Source of the DNA: Streptomyces sp. NBC_00390
Lineage (GTDB): Bacteria > Actinomycetota > Actinomycetes > Streptomycetales > Streptomycetaceae
DNA: 64,000 nucleotides
Assembly: GCF_036057275.1 (NCBI RefSeq)
Contig: NZ_CP107946.1
Location: forward strand, 62,001-126,000
Direction of reading: 5' to 3'
Shown piece by piece: positions 1 to 10,000 of the stretch; positions within the stretch are counted from its first letter, which is position 1; each line of letters opens with the position of its first letter. The notes below the pieces were generated by a model. It was given only the letters and a program-made list of their open reading frames with translations. It was not told the DNA's origin and did not search any database. The position numbers were made by a program, and so were the translations under genes.

Positions 1-3000
1 GATTGTAGTTCTGCCAGAAGTCTCTACCGCGCCCGCTTCCTTCACCGTCACCCGTTCCTCTCGGCAGTGAATTCTTGACACTGTGACGAGTTCTGGACGG
101 ACCGGACAGGATGTAATCCCAGTCCGATGTCGGGTTGGGCGTTCCGTTCGCGCGACTCCCGACCACAATGATTGGCTGCCCGGCTTTATCAGCGGCATTC
201 TGAATTCGCTTGGCATCATTCGGGCTGATACCGGCTTCCGATGCCGCTCTAAGGCCAGGGCCACACCATCCATTGGAATTGTGAACCAGGACCGGAGTCT
301 CACCCGCCAGCACATAGTACGTGTGGAGGTCGTCGACGGTCAGGTTGTAGGTGCGGGCATGCTTCGTGAACGGTCTGTTCACGGTGACGATGACAGTGTC
401 GCCGTCGTCGGTGAGCAGGGTCATCCCCGGGGCAAGGTCTTCAGCCTCGACCCAGCGCTTCTCTGATGGCGACCAGAACGGGTGCTCGTGCGTCGCGGTG
501 AGCTTTTCTATCCCGTTCTCGGTGGCTATGGAGAGCTCGTTGAAGTGCTTGTCGTCTTCGGTTCGGATGAGGCGTGTGACCTCGCGGGGGCCGGCCTCTC
601 CCGTTTCGGGATCGGTGGCCATCACCTTGTCGCCCAGTTCTACATCCTCGATATCCTTGGTCGAGCCGTCAGCCATGAGGACATCGGTACCGGCGAGGAA
701 GCACTGAGCACAGCCGCCCGGAGGTGCTTTGTACTTTTTCCCAAGGTAGCTTTTCACCATGTTAGGTGATGCGCCGGTTACCAGGAGATCTACACCCTCC
801 ATGTATTCCGGAGTGAAGAAAGCTTCGAAATTGAAATACCCCCACTGTTCGCTACTGCATTCCACGTGTGCATAACAGACTTCCGCTCCCGCGACGGCAA
901 GGAGCTGTTGCGTTGGCAGGTAGTTGTAATTTCGATCGTCCTGCATCTGGGCATAAACGTGCCGGAAGTACTTGACGAAACCGTGTGGTCTGGTTCCCGG
1001 CATTCTCATGACGACCTCGTCCATCGCAGGCCGACCATTGGTTGTGGGCGGATTAGTCTTCGGGCCGTTGCTTCCCGAGTTTCCAGGGCTTCCCGGGTTT
1101 CCGCCTGAGACAGCGGTGTTTATCGGCGTGCTGGACGAGCACCCGTTGCCGTAGGCGCCGCAGGTCTCCGCAAGCCCCGTGGGGTCGCTGGTGGTGGCGG
1201 GATGCTGGTTGGCATAGCTGTATCCGTTGAGGGACTGGTGCTGGTCGAGGCTCAGCAGCGGATCGATGCTGACGAACTGGCCGATGGACGGGTCGTATTC
1301 GCGGGCGCCGATGTGGGTCAGCCCAGTGCCGGCGTCCGCCGTTTTGCCGAGGAACCCCTTGTCATCCGGCCATGTGCCGGTGGGGGTGCCTCGTTCGGCG
1401 CCGAAGGGAGTGGTGTAGCGCTTGGTGACGGCGAAGGTGACGGCATCGAGGGTGATGCTGGAGGTGCCGTGGTGGTCGGCGGCCAGGAAATTGAGTTTCG
1501 TGCCCGTCACGCCGCTGGTTGCGGTTCGCACGGCGATGGTCTGGCCGTTGGCGGTGTAGTAGCGGGTGCCGGACAGGCTCTTGGTGGTGCCCTTGACGGT
1601 CAGTCGTACTTCGGTGGCGCCGAGGTAGAGGACGGTGTCGCCGTCTCCGCTGGGGGTGCGGCGGATGAGGAGTTCGCCGTCGGCGTCGTAGAGGTATCCG
1701 GTGCCCTTCGCCGGCTTTCCGCCGGCGGCCGGTTCGGTGATGCCGGCCAGTTTGCCTTCGGTGTTCCAAACCAGTGTCTGGGTTGCCTGGGTTCCGGGGC
1801 GGCTGGTGGTGTTTCCGGTCTTGTCGTAGACGTAGGACCTGGTGGCAGGTCCGGTGGTGCTGGTCAGCGGGTGAGGCTGGCCGGTTGCGGTGCCGTAGGT
1901 GTAGTTGGTGGTGGTGTCACTGCTGCTGGTGTGCTGGGTTTCTGTCTTGCGCTGGCCGGCTGTGTTGTAGGTGTAGCTGGTCCAGTAGGGGGCCTGGCCG
2001 TCGATGTTGGCTTTGGTGCGGCCGGTGGCGGCGCAGTCGGCTGTCTTGGGGGTCCAGGCTTCGGTGAGGCGACGGTGGCCGTCGTAGGTGAAGCACTGGT
2101 AGTCGGGCTTGGCGGTGCCGCCTTGGGTGGTGGCATCGAAGATCGAGGTGACGTTGCCGGCGTCGTCCTGGGTGAACTTCAACTCCTGCGGCATGTAGCC
2201 GTGGACGTCATCGGTGACGTGGGAGCGGGTCAGGCGTCGGCTGCCCGGCTCGTAGTCGTAGGTGAGGTAGGCCTTCTTCGCCGACGTGGTGGGATCGGTG
2301 CCCAGGGTGAGCTGGCGCAGGTCGCCCTGCGGGGAGAAGGCGGCGCCTTGGAGGTAGCCGGTGGTGCCCTTGGAGGTGAGCTGTCCGCCGACGGCGTTGT
2401 AGGTGTAGGAGACGGTCTCGGCGGCCAGTCCGCCAACTGCGGGCTCGGAGGCCTGCTTGAGGGCGCCGTCGATGTTGTAGGCGGCGGTGAACGACAGGGT
2501 GCTGGGCAGGCCCGCGGTGACCAGGGGGTCGGTGGTGGGCAGGATCAGCTGGGTGCCGGTGGGCTGGTAGAGGTTGTCGTAGGCGGTGACCTTCTTGGTG
2601 TAAGTCTTGCTGCCGGTCTGGTTGACGCCGCCCTCGTAGCGCACGGCGGTGTCCTGCTGGCCCTTGCGGAGGGTGTCGAAGGTCCAGGCCGCGAGCTTGT
2701 TGGCATCCGTCTTGGTGGTCTGCCACATGCCGGTCTTGCGTCCGAGCTCGTCGTAGCCGAACAGAATCTGCCTGTTCTCGGCGACCTCAGTTGTGGACAG
2801 GATGCGGTCGAGCTCGTCGTAGGCGGTGTCTGTCTTGCCCGCGTCGGGGTCGGTCGTCGACGTCTGGCGGCCGAACAGGTCGTAGCCGTAGGACCACGTG
2901 GACCGGTCAGGTCCTTCGATGGTCTTCTGCTGGCCGGCCGGGGTGTAGGTGAAGTTGGTGGTGCTGTAGTCGCTGCCGGTGGGCTGGGTGCCCGCGTACT

Positions 3001-6000
3001 CGCGGCGTTCGGTCACCTGCTCGAAGGCGTTGGTGACCACAGCTGTGGCCTGGCCGCCGGCAGGGGCGGTGGTAGTGACGGTGTCGCCGAGGTAGTTGGT
3101 GTCGGTGGTCCAGCGGGTGACGCCGTGGTGCTTGGTGACCGTCCGGGTGGACCGGCCTGCGCCGTCGTAGCTGGTGTCTGTCTGGACGGGTGCCTGGCCG
3201 GCGTCGACCTGCACGGGGGTGCCGGAGGGGGCGGAGGTGTTGTCCCAGATGTCTGCCTGGGCGGTCACCGCCAGGCCGCGGTCGTCGTACAGGGTCTGGG
3301 AGATCAGCCGCCCGCCCACGGGGCTCGGAGTCTGGACCTGGCGGGATCGCAGCAGGGAGTCGAAGAACTCGTAGCTGGTGTTGTAGCCGGAAGCGTCCCC
3401 CTTGAGGGTGCTGCTGGCGACCCAGGAAAGGCCGCTGCCGGTGACGTTGTAGCTGTAGGTGTGGTTCGGCGTGGCGCCCAGGACCTTCAGGCGGTTGGGC
3501 AGCCAGACCTTGGTAAGCCGTCCGAGGCTGTCGTACTCGCTCTCGGTCACCTTGCTGTTGGCATCGGTGACCTTCAGCGGGTTCCCGGTGGCGAAGTCCA
3601 GCAGGGTGGCCGTCGTGTGGCTCTTGGCATTGGCGACGGACGTCGCTGTCGTCGGGCCGCCGGCCACGGGGGTGTATCCGGTCGTGGCCACGGTCCGGCC
3701 GTTCGTGTCCTCCACGGCTGTGGGACGGCCCAGAACGTCGTAGGTGGTGGCGGTGACCTTCTGCCAGATGGGGGCGTTGGCTGCGGTGTAGCCGGCCGCG
3801 CGTCCGCTCCAGCGTGCTTCGCCCTTGGTGGGGGTCTGGGTGGCGGACCAGGTGGTGGTGTCGTAGGCGATGGCGATGTCGGAGATCACGTCGCCCGGGC
3901 TCTTGGAGTCCGCCGGCAGGTCGAGCGCGTCATCGGTGGTGGCGCAGGGCTTCGCAGTGGCGCGGGTGCGGATGACCAGGCCGTTGATGCCGACCGTGCT
4001 GTCGGCGGCGTACCAGGTGCGTTCGCATGTCTCGTCGCCGGTGGTGGCGTTGTCCCCGCGGTCCTCGACGGTGACGGGCAGGCCGTCGTCGTCGAAGGTG
4101 GTGGCGATGGTGCGGGTGCGTTCCGTGGGGGTGCCGGCGGAGGTGATCCGGGTGCGGGTGTGAGTGGCCTGGGTGCGGACGAAGTACGCATCGGTGTCGG
4201 CGTAGGACTTGTGCTGGGTGGCGGTCTTCTTGGACCACGGGTCGTTGACGGTGCCGGAGACCTCAGACGCGCCGTTGTAGGTGACCGTTTCGCGGGTCAG
4301 GCCCGCATACGGCTCGGAGTCGGTGATCTCGCCGGCCTTGATACCGGTGACCTTGACGCTCTTGCGCGCGTCCGGGTCGGGCGTCTTGCCGTCCGGGCCC
4401 AGGACCCGGTCGCCGTTCATGCCGCGCAGATAGACGGTGGTGGTCTTCAGCGGGGCTGGGCTGGTGGAGGTTCCAGTGGTGTGGGTGACCTTCTCAAAAC
4501 CCCGCCAGATCGACCAGGTGCGCTCCTTGGCCGGCGTCATGGGGTCGTCGTTGTAGTGCCAGGCACCGCCGCCGGAGTAGGCGTAGGTGTGCTGGACCGC
4601 CTCGCTTCCGCCGTGCGGGTCTGTGGTGGAAACCACGGCGACGGGATACTTGTGGAACCAGTCCAGGATCGGGTCCGGCTCGCCGTTCGGTGACCAGTAG
4701 ACGGGGTAGCAGCGCCTCGTATTCTCGTCGGCCTTGGGCATCGTCTGCCCGTGGACGCAGTCGGCGTCCATGTAGGTGACGATGGTCTGCGCGCCGGTTT
4801 CCGAGGTGACGGTCTTCAGGCGGGGCCTGTTCAGCGGGAGGATGTTGTCGGAGGTTCCGTCGACGCGGTTCTGCTTGAACTCGTGGGTGAACCTCACCGG
4901 GTCCAGGGCGAGGTCGGTGCCGCGCTTGCCGGTGTGCTTGATCTCATCCAGCCACAGGGACTGGTCGGTGCTGTCGCCGGTGTCGCCCGGGTCCAAGTAC
5001 AGGTGCTTGAGGCTCCAGGCGTCAACCGCAGCGAAGGCGGGGGTCGTGGCGGCGGCGTCCCAGGCATAGGTGGTGATGCCGGTCATCCGCTTGCGGGTGA
5101 AGAACGACGGCCCCGTGTTGCCGGTGCACTTGTCGCCGTCCTTGCAGACGGCGTCGAAGGGCACATCGGGCCAGTTGTCGCGGGTGTCCTCGGTGAGCGC
5201 ATCGCAGCCGGTGCCGGATGCGATGCAGCGCTCGGCGTAGGTGAAGGCAACCTTGTTGGAGGCAGCGGGAGTGCCGGAGAAGAGCGCGCCGGCGCGCTGG
5301 CCGTAGCGGATTTCCTTGAGGTAGCCGCCGCGGGTGTAGGCGGTGCCGGTGGTGTCGTCGCCGAGCTTGTCGTAGTTGTTCTCCTCGGCCTCGTACCAGT
5401 AGGTCATGGCGTTGCCGTGGGTGTCGACGACGTAGTCGAGGTTCCAGCGCCACGCCTGCTTGTTGTCCCGGCCGGAGAAGGAGCTGCCACCGCTGTAGCC
5501 GGGCTCGCCCTCGTCGTCGCCGAAGACGGGGACGGTCCATACCGACTGGGTGCGGTCGTCTGCTCCCGCGTCCTCCAGCTTGTTCAGGCCGAAGACGTAC
5601 TTGGTGCCGTCCCCGGTAGTGACCGTCCAGTGCTCGCCGTTGTCGTCGCCGTTGTCGGCCCCGGTGGAGCGGGTGACGGTGGAGTTGTCGTCGTTCTTCA
5701 GCCGCCACACGCCGGTGGTGTCGTCCTTGACGAGCTCGGCGGCTTTTCCGTTGAGGACCAGTGAGGCGTTGTCGTACTTCCAGCACTGGTCGAACTTGTC
5801 GTCCTGGCCGTCGTCGTCACACGAGCCGTACTTCCGCTCGATGTAGGAGGAGGTCAGATCGAAACCCTCACCGATCACCGTCCCCTGGTTGTTGGTGGTC
5901 GCAGTGCGGCCGTCGATGCTGCCGGAGTCGTAGGGGATCGACAAAACGGGTTTGGGGCCCGCTGCGGACGGTGGGACGCGCAGCGGGTAGGACCAGGTGA

Positions 6001-6880
6001 ATGTGCCGGAGGAGCCACCTGCCTCCCAGGTGGAGGAGGCGGACAGCGGGGTGGCCTTGTAGTCGCCTGCGCCGGACTTGGTTCCGGCCGCCAAGGCAAG
6101 CACCATCATCTGCCCGCCGGCCGGAGCCGACTTCGAGATGCTGGAAGCACTGGTCCCGCCAAACGAGAGATCGGTCTGCAGCTGCTCGTCACGGCGCTTG
6201 TTGGTGAACTCCAGCGGTGCCCGTTCCCGGCACTTCGCACTGGCCGGGTTCTTCAAGGCACACTCGGGGAGGCGCAGTACCTGGAGTCGGCCGGCCCAGT
6301 CGCCTCCGTAGGCGGAGGCGAAGGCCGAGTAGTCAAGGTCGAGCCGGGCCTTGCCGCCGCCGCGGGGGCCGGTGACGGACAGGACCACGCCCCTGACGCC
6401 GAGCGCTTTGGCGGTCTTCTGGTCCAGGACATTGACCTCGACCGATGTGGCAGCTTGCGGCCGCTTCTTACCCGTCTTGCCAGGTGCGGTGAGCGTAAGT
6501 GGCAGGGAACCGGGCTGTGCTGTGGCCTTGCCGGAGCTGGGAAGTGTGAGGGTCGCCTTGCCGCGCGTAGGCCACGTGACGGTGGTGCGCTGGTCTGCGC
6601 GAGCCCGTGCTGCGGCCGCACGGTCGGCAGCAGCCGACTTGGCCACCGTGTCGGCGGCCTTCTTGTTGGTCTTCGCTGTGAAGGGTGTGACCTCCGCGGC
6701 GCGGGGTGCTGTCAGTTTCGGCTTGCCCAGCGGGTCTGTATCGGCCGCAAAGGCTACGGGCGACAGAACGCCGGGAATCATGGCCAGGCTGATCACGGCG
6801 GCGAGGTGGCGTGTCCACCGTCTGCCAGCTCTTCGTGTGGTGCTCTGCCGAGCGGGTGGTGTCCCGAACGGACTCATCAT
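1..6880 (-). CDS. Secreted RHS-repeat polymorphic toxin with HINT and nucleotidyltransferase-like tip (3' end outside window)
   Basis: The frame is open from ATG 6880 to the window edge (about 2290 residues) without a stop, so the C-terminus is missing. ATG 6880 follows GGGAGGA. Residues 1-45 form a signal peptide ending near PVAFA. YD/RHS repeats fill the middle, and the RHS-associated core (DPLLSLDQ, DPTGL) lies near residues 1760-1905. A HINT autoprocessing domain (CFLAGTDV to TPVLVHN) spans about 2057-2196. The last visible part carries GSRANG then SDWDY, the G-S ... D-x-D signature of nucleotidyltransferase-fold enzymes. In such toxins the RHS shell encloses the toxin and HINT releases it; this is family knowledge. 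The toxin assignment is inference, and any immunity gene lies to the left of the window. Confidence 0.85.
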   Translation of the reverse strand, partial: MMSPFGTPPARQSTTRRAGRRWTRHLAAVISLAMIPGVLSPVAFAADTDPLGKPKLTAPRAAEVTPFTAKTNKKAADTVAKSAAADRAAAARARADQRTTVTWPTRGKATLTLPSSGKATAQPGSLPLTLTAPGKTGKKRPQAATSVEVNVLDQKTAKALGVRGVVLSVTGPRGGGKARLDLDYSAFASAYGGDWAGRLQVLRLPECALKNPASAKCRERAPLEFTNKRRDEQLQTDLSFGGTSASSISKSAPAGGQMMVLALAAGTKSGAGDYKATPLSASSTWEAGGSSGTFTWSYPLRVPPSAAGPKPVLSIPYDSGSIDGRTATTNNQGTVIGEGFDLTSSYIERKYGSCDDDGQDDKFDQCWKYDNASLVLNGKAAELVKDDTTGVWRLKNDDNSTVTRSTGADNGDDNGEHWTVTTGDGTKYVFGLNKLEDAGADDRTQSVWTVPVFGDDEGEPGYSGGSSFSGRDNKQAWRWNLDYVVDTHGNAMTYWYEAEENNYDKLGDDTTGTAYTRGGYLKEIRYGQRAGALFSGTPAASNKVAFTYAERCIASGTGCDALTEDTRDNWPDVPFDAVCKDGDKCTGNTGPSFFTRKRMTGITTYAWDAAATTPAFAAVDAWSLKHLYLDPGDTGDSTDQSLWLDEIKHTGKRGTDLALDPVRFTHEFKQNRVDGTSDNILPLNRPRLKTVTSETGAQTIVTYMDADCVHGQTMPKADENTRRCYPVYWSPNGEPDPILDWFHKYPVAVVSTTDPHGGSEAVQHTYAYSGGGAWHYNDDPMTPAKERTWSIWRGFEKVTHTTGTSTSPAPLKTTTVYLRGMNGDRVLGPDGKTPDPDARKSVKVTGIKAGEITDSEPYAGLTRETVTYNGASEVSGTVNDPWSKKTATQHKSYADTDAYFVRTQATHTRTRITSAGTPTERTRTIATTFDDDGLPVTVEDRGDNATTGDETCERTWYAADSTVGINGLVIRTRATAKPCATTDDALDLPADSKSPGDVISDIAIAYDTTTWSATQTPTKGEARWSGRAAGYTAANAPIWQKVTATTYDVLGRPTAVEDTNGRTVATTGYTPVAGGPTTATSVANAKSHTTATLLDFATGNPLKVTDANSKVTESEYDSLGRLTKVWLPNRLKVLGATPNHTYSYNVTGSGLSWVASSTLKGDASGYNTSYEFFDSLLRSRQVQTPSPVGGRLISQTLYDDRGLAVTAQADIWDNTSAPSGTPVQVDAGQAPVQTDTSYDGAGRSTRTVTKHHGVTRWTTDTNYLGDTVTTTAPAGGQATAVVTNAFEQVTERREYAGTQPTGSDYSTTNFTYTPAGQQKTIEGPDRSTWSYGYDLFGRQTSTTDPDAGKTDTAYDELDRILSTTEVAENRQILFGYDELGRKTGMWQTTKTDANKLAAWTFDTLRKGQQDTAVRYEGGVNQTGSKTYTKKVTAYDNLYQPTGTQLILPTTDPLVTAGLPSTLSFTAAYNIDGALKQASEPAVGGLAAETVSYTYNAVGGQLTSKGTTGYLQGAAFSPQGDLRQLTLGTDPTTSAKKAYLTYDYEPGSRRLTRSHVTDDVHGYMPQELKFTQDDAGNVTSIFDATTQGGTAKPDYQCFTYDGHRRLTEAWTPKTADCAATGRTKANIDGQAPYWTSYTYNTAGQRKTETQHTSSSDTTTNYTYGTATGQPHPLTSTTGPATRSYVYDKTGNTTSRPGTQATQTLVWNTEGKLAGITEPAAGGKPAKGTGYLYDADGELLIRRTPSGDGDTVLYLGATEVRLTVKGTTKSLSGTRYYTANGQTIAVRTATSGVTGTKLNFLAADHHGTSSITLDAVTFAVTKRYTTPFGAERGTPTGTWPDDKGFLGKTADAGTGLTHIGAREYDPSIGQFVSIDPLLSLDQHQSLNGYSYANQHPATTSDPTGLAETCGAYGNGCSSSTPINTAVSGGNPGSPGNSGSNGPKTNPPTTNGRPAMDEVVMRMPGTRPHGFVKYFRHVYAQMQDDRNYNYLPTQQLLAVAGAEVCYAHVECSSEQWGYFNFEAFFTPEYMEGVDLLVTGASPNMVKSYLGKKYKAPPGGCAQCFLAGTDVLMADGSTKDIEDVELGDKVMATDPETGEAGPREVTRLIRTEDDKHFNELSIATENGIEKLTATHEHPFWSPSEKRWVEAEDLAPGMTLLTDDGDTVIVTVNRPFTKHARTYNLTVDDLHTYYVLAGETPVLVHNSNGWCGPGLRAASEAGISPNDAKRIQNAADKAGQPIIVVGSRANGTPNPTSDWDYILSGPSRTRHSVKNSLPRGTGDGEGSGRGRDFWQNYN

Positions 6881-6981
6881 TGTTCCTCCCCGCGCGCGGC
6901 GGAAGGCAACGCGCTGTGGGCCTGGCGAAGATGCCGAAACCTGTTGGGTAAAGGGAATGGGGGGCCGGATTGACGGCCCTG

Positions 6982-7016
6982 TGCCGGTGGGCGGGGTTAC
7001 CCCCCGCCCACCGGCA
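6982..7016 (-). terminator. Strong hairpin after the LamG gene
   Basis: A 15-bp perfect inverted repeat with a 5-nt loop lies 21 nt past the stop of the LamG gene and upstream of the RHS gene. It has no T-tract, as is common for Streptomyces terminators. It probably reduces readthrough from the LamG gene into the RHS gene. Confidence 0.6.
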
Positions 7017-7037
7017 GTCAGCCAGAGCTGGGTGGCG

Positions 7038-10000
7038 TCAGACGGCGCCTGGGTTGACCAGCACCTGGGAGCGAATCTGATCGGCGTTCATCGCGCCGGT
7101 CCAAATTCTGAGGTCGGTCAGCCCACCGGGCAGGTGGTGGCCGACGCTGCCGCCGGAGGCACCACGGCCCATCGCTAGTTCACCGCTGCCTTGCTGGGTG
7201 GCGGTGAAACCAGGCACGGCGTCGGACGGCTGGTCGAACTCGCCGACGTACAGGTGCAGCTTGCCGTAGCGGGTCTCAGTCCTGGAGGGGTCGGACGGGT
7301 CGATCCACTCCCATCCTTCCTGTGCGTCGAAGACACCGGTCACCGTCACCCAGGTATCGGTCTCGGCAATGTCCGCGCCGGGTACTTCTGCGCTCTGGGT
7401 GACCTTGCCGTCCAAGCCGACCGCGGTACGGGTGAACTTCCACTGGTAGACACTGTCGGCGGGCTTGACCACCCACAGCGCCCACGAGGACTCACCGCCG
7501 GTGCGCTGGCCGGCTACCTGTGCCTTGTAGCCGACAGGCTTGGAATTGAGCTTCTGCGCATCGAGCCGCACGGTGGCGGACACGGTGAAAGATCCGCTTT
7601 CGTCGATCACCGGGCCCGTGGCCGCAGCGTGGCCCGCGCTGCCGTCAAGGACGAGGCCGTTGTTCTCGGCATCGAGGACGGCACCGGCGGCCGAGAGCTT
7701 CATCGCCGAGAGCGGATACGCCGTCGCTTCAGGGATCTCGGTGCCCTGGGCAGCAGCTGCGTCCCAGTGCGCCACCAGCTCGTTGGCCGCAACGCCGTCC
7801 TGCAGGACCTGTGCCTCCTGAGCCAGCTCATCGGGAGTCAGCACACGCTGCCACACTGCGGGCTCGTCGATCAGCCCGAAGTGGTACTCGCCGGCCTTGG
7901 AGCGGCCGAACTGCAGGCCTTCGCTGGCCGTCCACGGGGTGTAGCTCGGCGCGGCGGCGGCCAGGACAACCGGCTGGCCCTGCGGCCGGCCGTTGACGAA
8001 GAGCTGGATGGTGTCGTTCGCGGCGTTGGTGTCGTTCTTGGTGTCGAAGACGCCGGCCAGGTGGGTCCAGACGTTCAGCGGCGGGTTGGCCGCATCCGCG
8101 AGGGAGCGGATGTAGACCGGGCTCGCCTGGTCCTTGTCCGTGCGGTTGAAGACCCACTTCTTGTATGAGGCCGAGTAGTAGAGACTGAATGCGCTGCCGT
8201 GGGTGCCTGATTCCGAGAGCACCACACGGTTGGCCGAGGCGTTCGACAACTGCACCCAGGTGGAGACGGTGAAGGAGTCCTTGGTGTTCACCGCCGCGGA
8301 GGCGGTCGCCATGTGACCAGTCTGCAGGGCCGGGTCGGTGGTGTCGTCGTTCAGGCGCAGGGAGTAGTCGGCCTCGCCGCGCCGGGCGCGGGTCGACCAT
8401 CCGGTGCCAGCAGCGCCGACCAGCGTCGCGTCGTGGCGGGTGCCCTCGGTCGCGGTGTCCTTCGCCGTCATGACACCCGACCCTGGGGCGCCGTCATCGA
8501 GATGCCAGCGTCCCACCGGCCCAGCGGCAGGTGCGACCTTGAACGTGAACTCCGCCGGTTCGCCGAAGCGGTCGCGCACATCCTTCGCCTCGACGGACAG
8601 GACCTGCGTGCCTGTCAGGGACGGCACGACGCTCGTCTCGGTGTAGACCCTGCCGGTGACGGTTTTGGCGTCCTTGGCCGAGGTGGTCAGCAGACGCCAG
8701 CGGTAGCCGGTGATGTCGCCGTCAGCGGCATTCGGCTCAAAGGTAAAGCTGCCGGGAACGCCCGGCCCTCCCGCGCCGCTGCACTGGTTGGCCGTGCACT
8801 GCGTATACGGAGTACCGGTGGTGATCCGCGGGGCCTTCGGAGCCGTGGAATCGATCTTGAAGTAGCACCAGGACGAGTAGGACGACCACAGATCCCCGCT
8901 GCTGCCGCCGTAGGACCAGTGCGACTGGGTGCGAGCCTTGTACCGGTACAGGCCGCCGTCCGCACGCTCGGTCATGCGCTTCCTCTCCACAACCCCATCC
9001 GGATCCCAGCCGGTGTCAGGAGCGTGCCCTGTCCAGACCTGATGCCAGGCGGCGTCATCGCCGCGCTCGACGACGAACTCGGCCTGTAGCGAACCTTCCT
9101 CGCTGCCCTTGTTGTGTTCGACCTTGGTCTGCACCCCCGCCTGCACCTGCGGGTCCTTGCGGGTGACGATCAGCGGATTCGAGGCAGAGGTATTGCAGTA
9201 CGCCGTTTTGCCGTCGCCCGGGATGATGCCGACGCTACTCGGCACGCCTGGCTTGTAGGCGTAGTCGACCTGCAGTTCGGCATTGTCGTCGAACCGCTTC
9301 CAGGCCCGCGGGTCCGACTCGTCCTTGGCCCGCAGCATCAGCGTGAGGCGGTTGATCTTGCCGTCCGCGAAAGACCGGACCGAGCTCTTCAGATTCTCGT
9401 CCGGCTCGTCAGGGTTGTCGTTGAACTCGATCCACGCGTCCGGCTGCTCCGGGCTGCAGTTCGCACCTCGGCCGGCCGACACATAGCGGTCGCCCATCTG
9501 GTCCAGCTGCGCAGGCCCCGGCCAGCGGGTTCCTTCCGAGATGTTGTCCGTGCGCTCCAGGTCCACCCAGTGCGGATCGCAGTTGAACGACCAGGTCTCA
9601 CGGGCCCGGAAGGTCGCATCGAGCACGTACTTGCCTGCCAGGGCAGTCGGCGCGAACTCGAAGTACATGCGGTCGACATAGCCGTTGCCGCAGTAGTAGC
9701 CGTCAGCGCTACCGCACTTGCCGACGCCCTTGTCGCCGTCGAACATCCAGAACTTGTCGCCGTCGGACGAGATCTTCGTCCGCTCCGAAACACCGAGCCC
9801 GACCGACGGGTCGATGAACACCGGATAGACGGTGTCCTCGCCCCGCAGCACCTCGAGGTCCGGCTCGACCGTGACACTGCTGTCGTCGACCGTGACCGGC
9901 AGTACCGCACTGGCGTCTCCGTCGCCGGGATGCGACGGATCCTCCTCCGGCTCCCCAGCGGCGGGCGCCAGTTCGTCAGCCCTGGACATCAGCTGGGTCT

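Noticed and set aside
1202..4693. A 1163-residue Gly/Val-rich open frame on the plus strand
   Set aside because: It is the antisense shadow of the RHS gene; it has no domain and its composition mirrors the GC-rich codons of the other strand.
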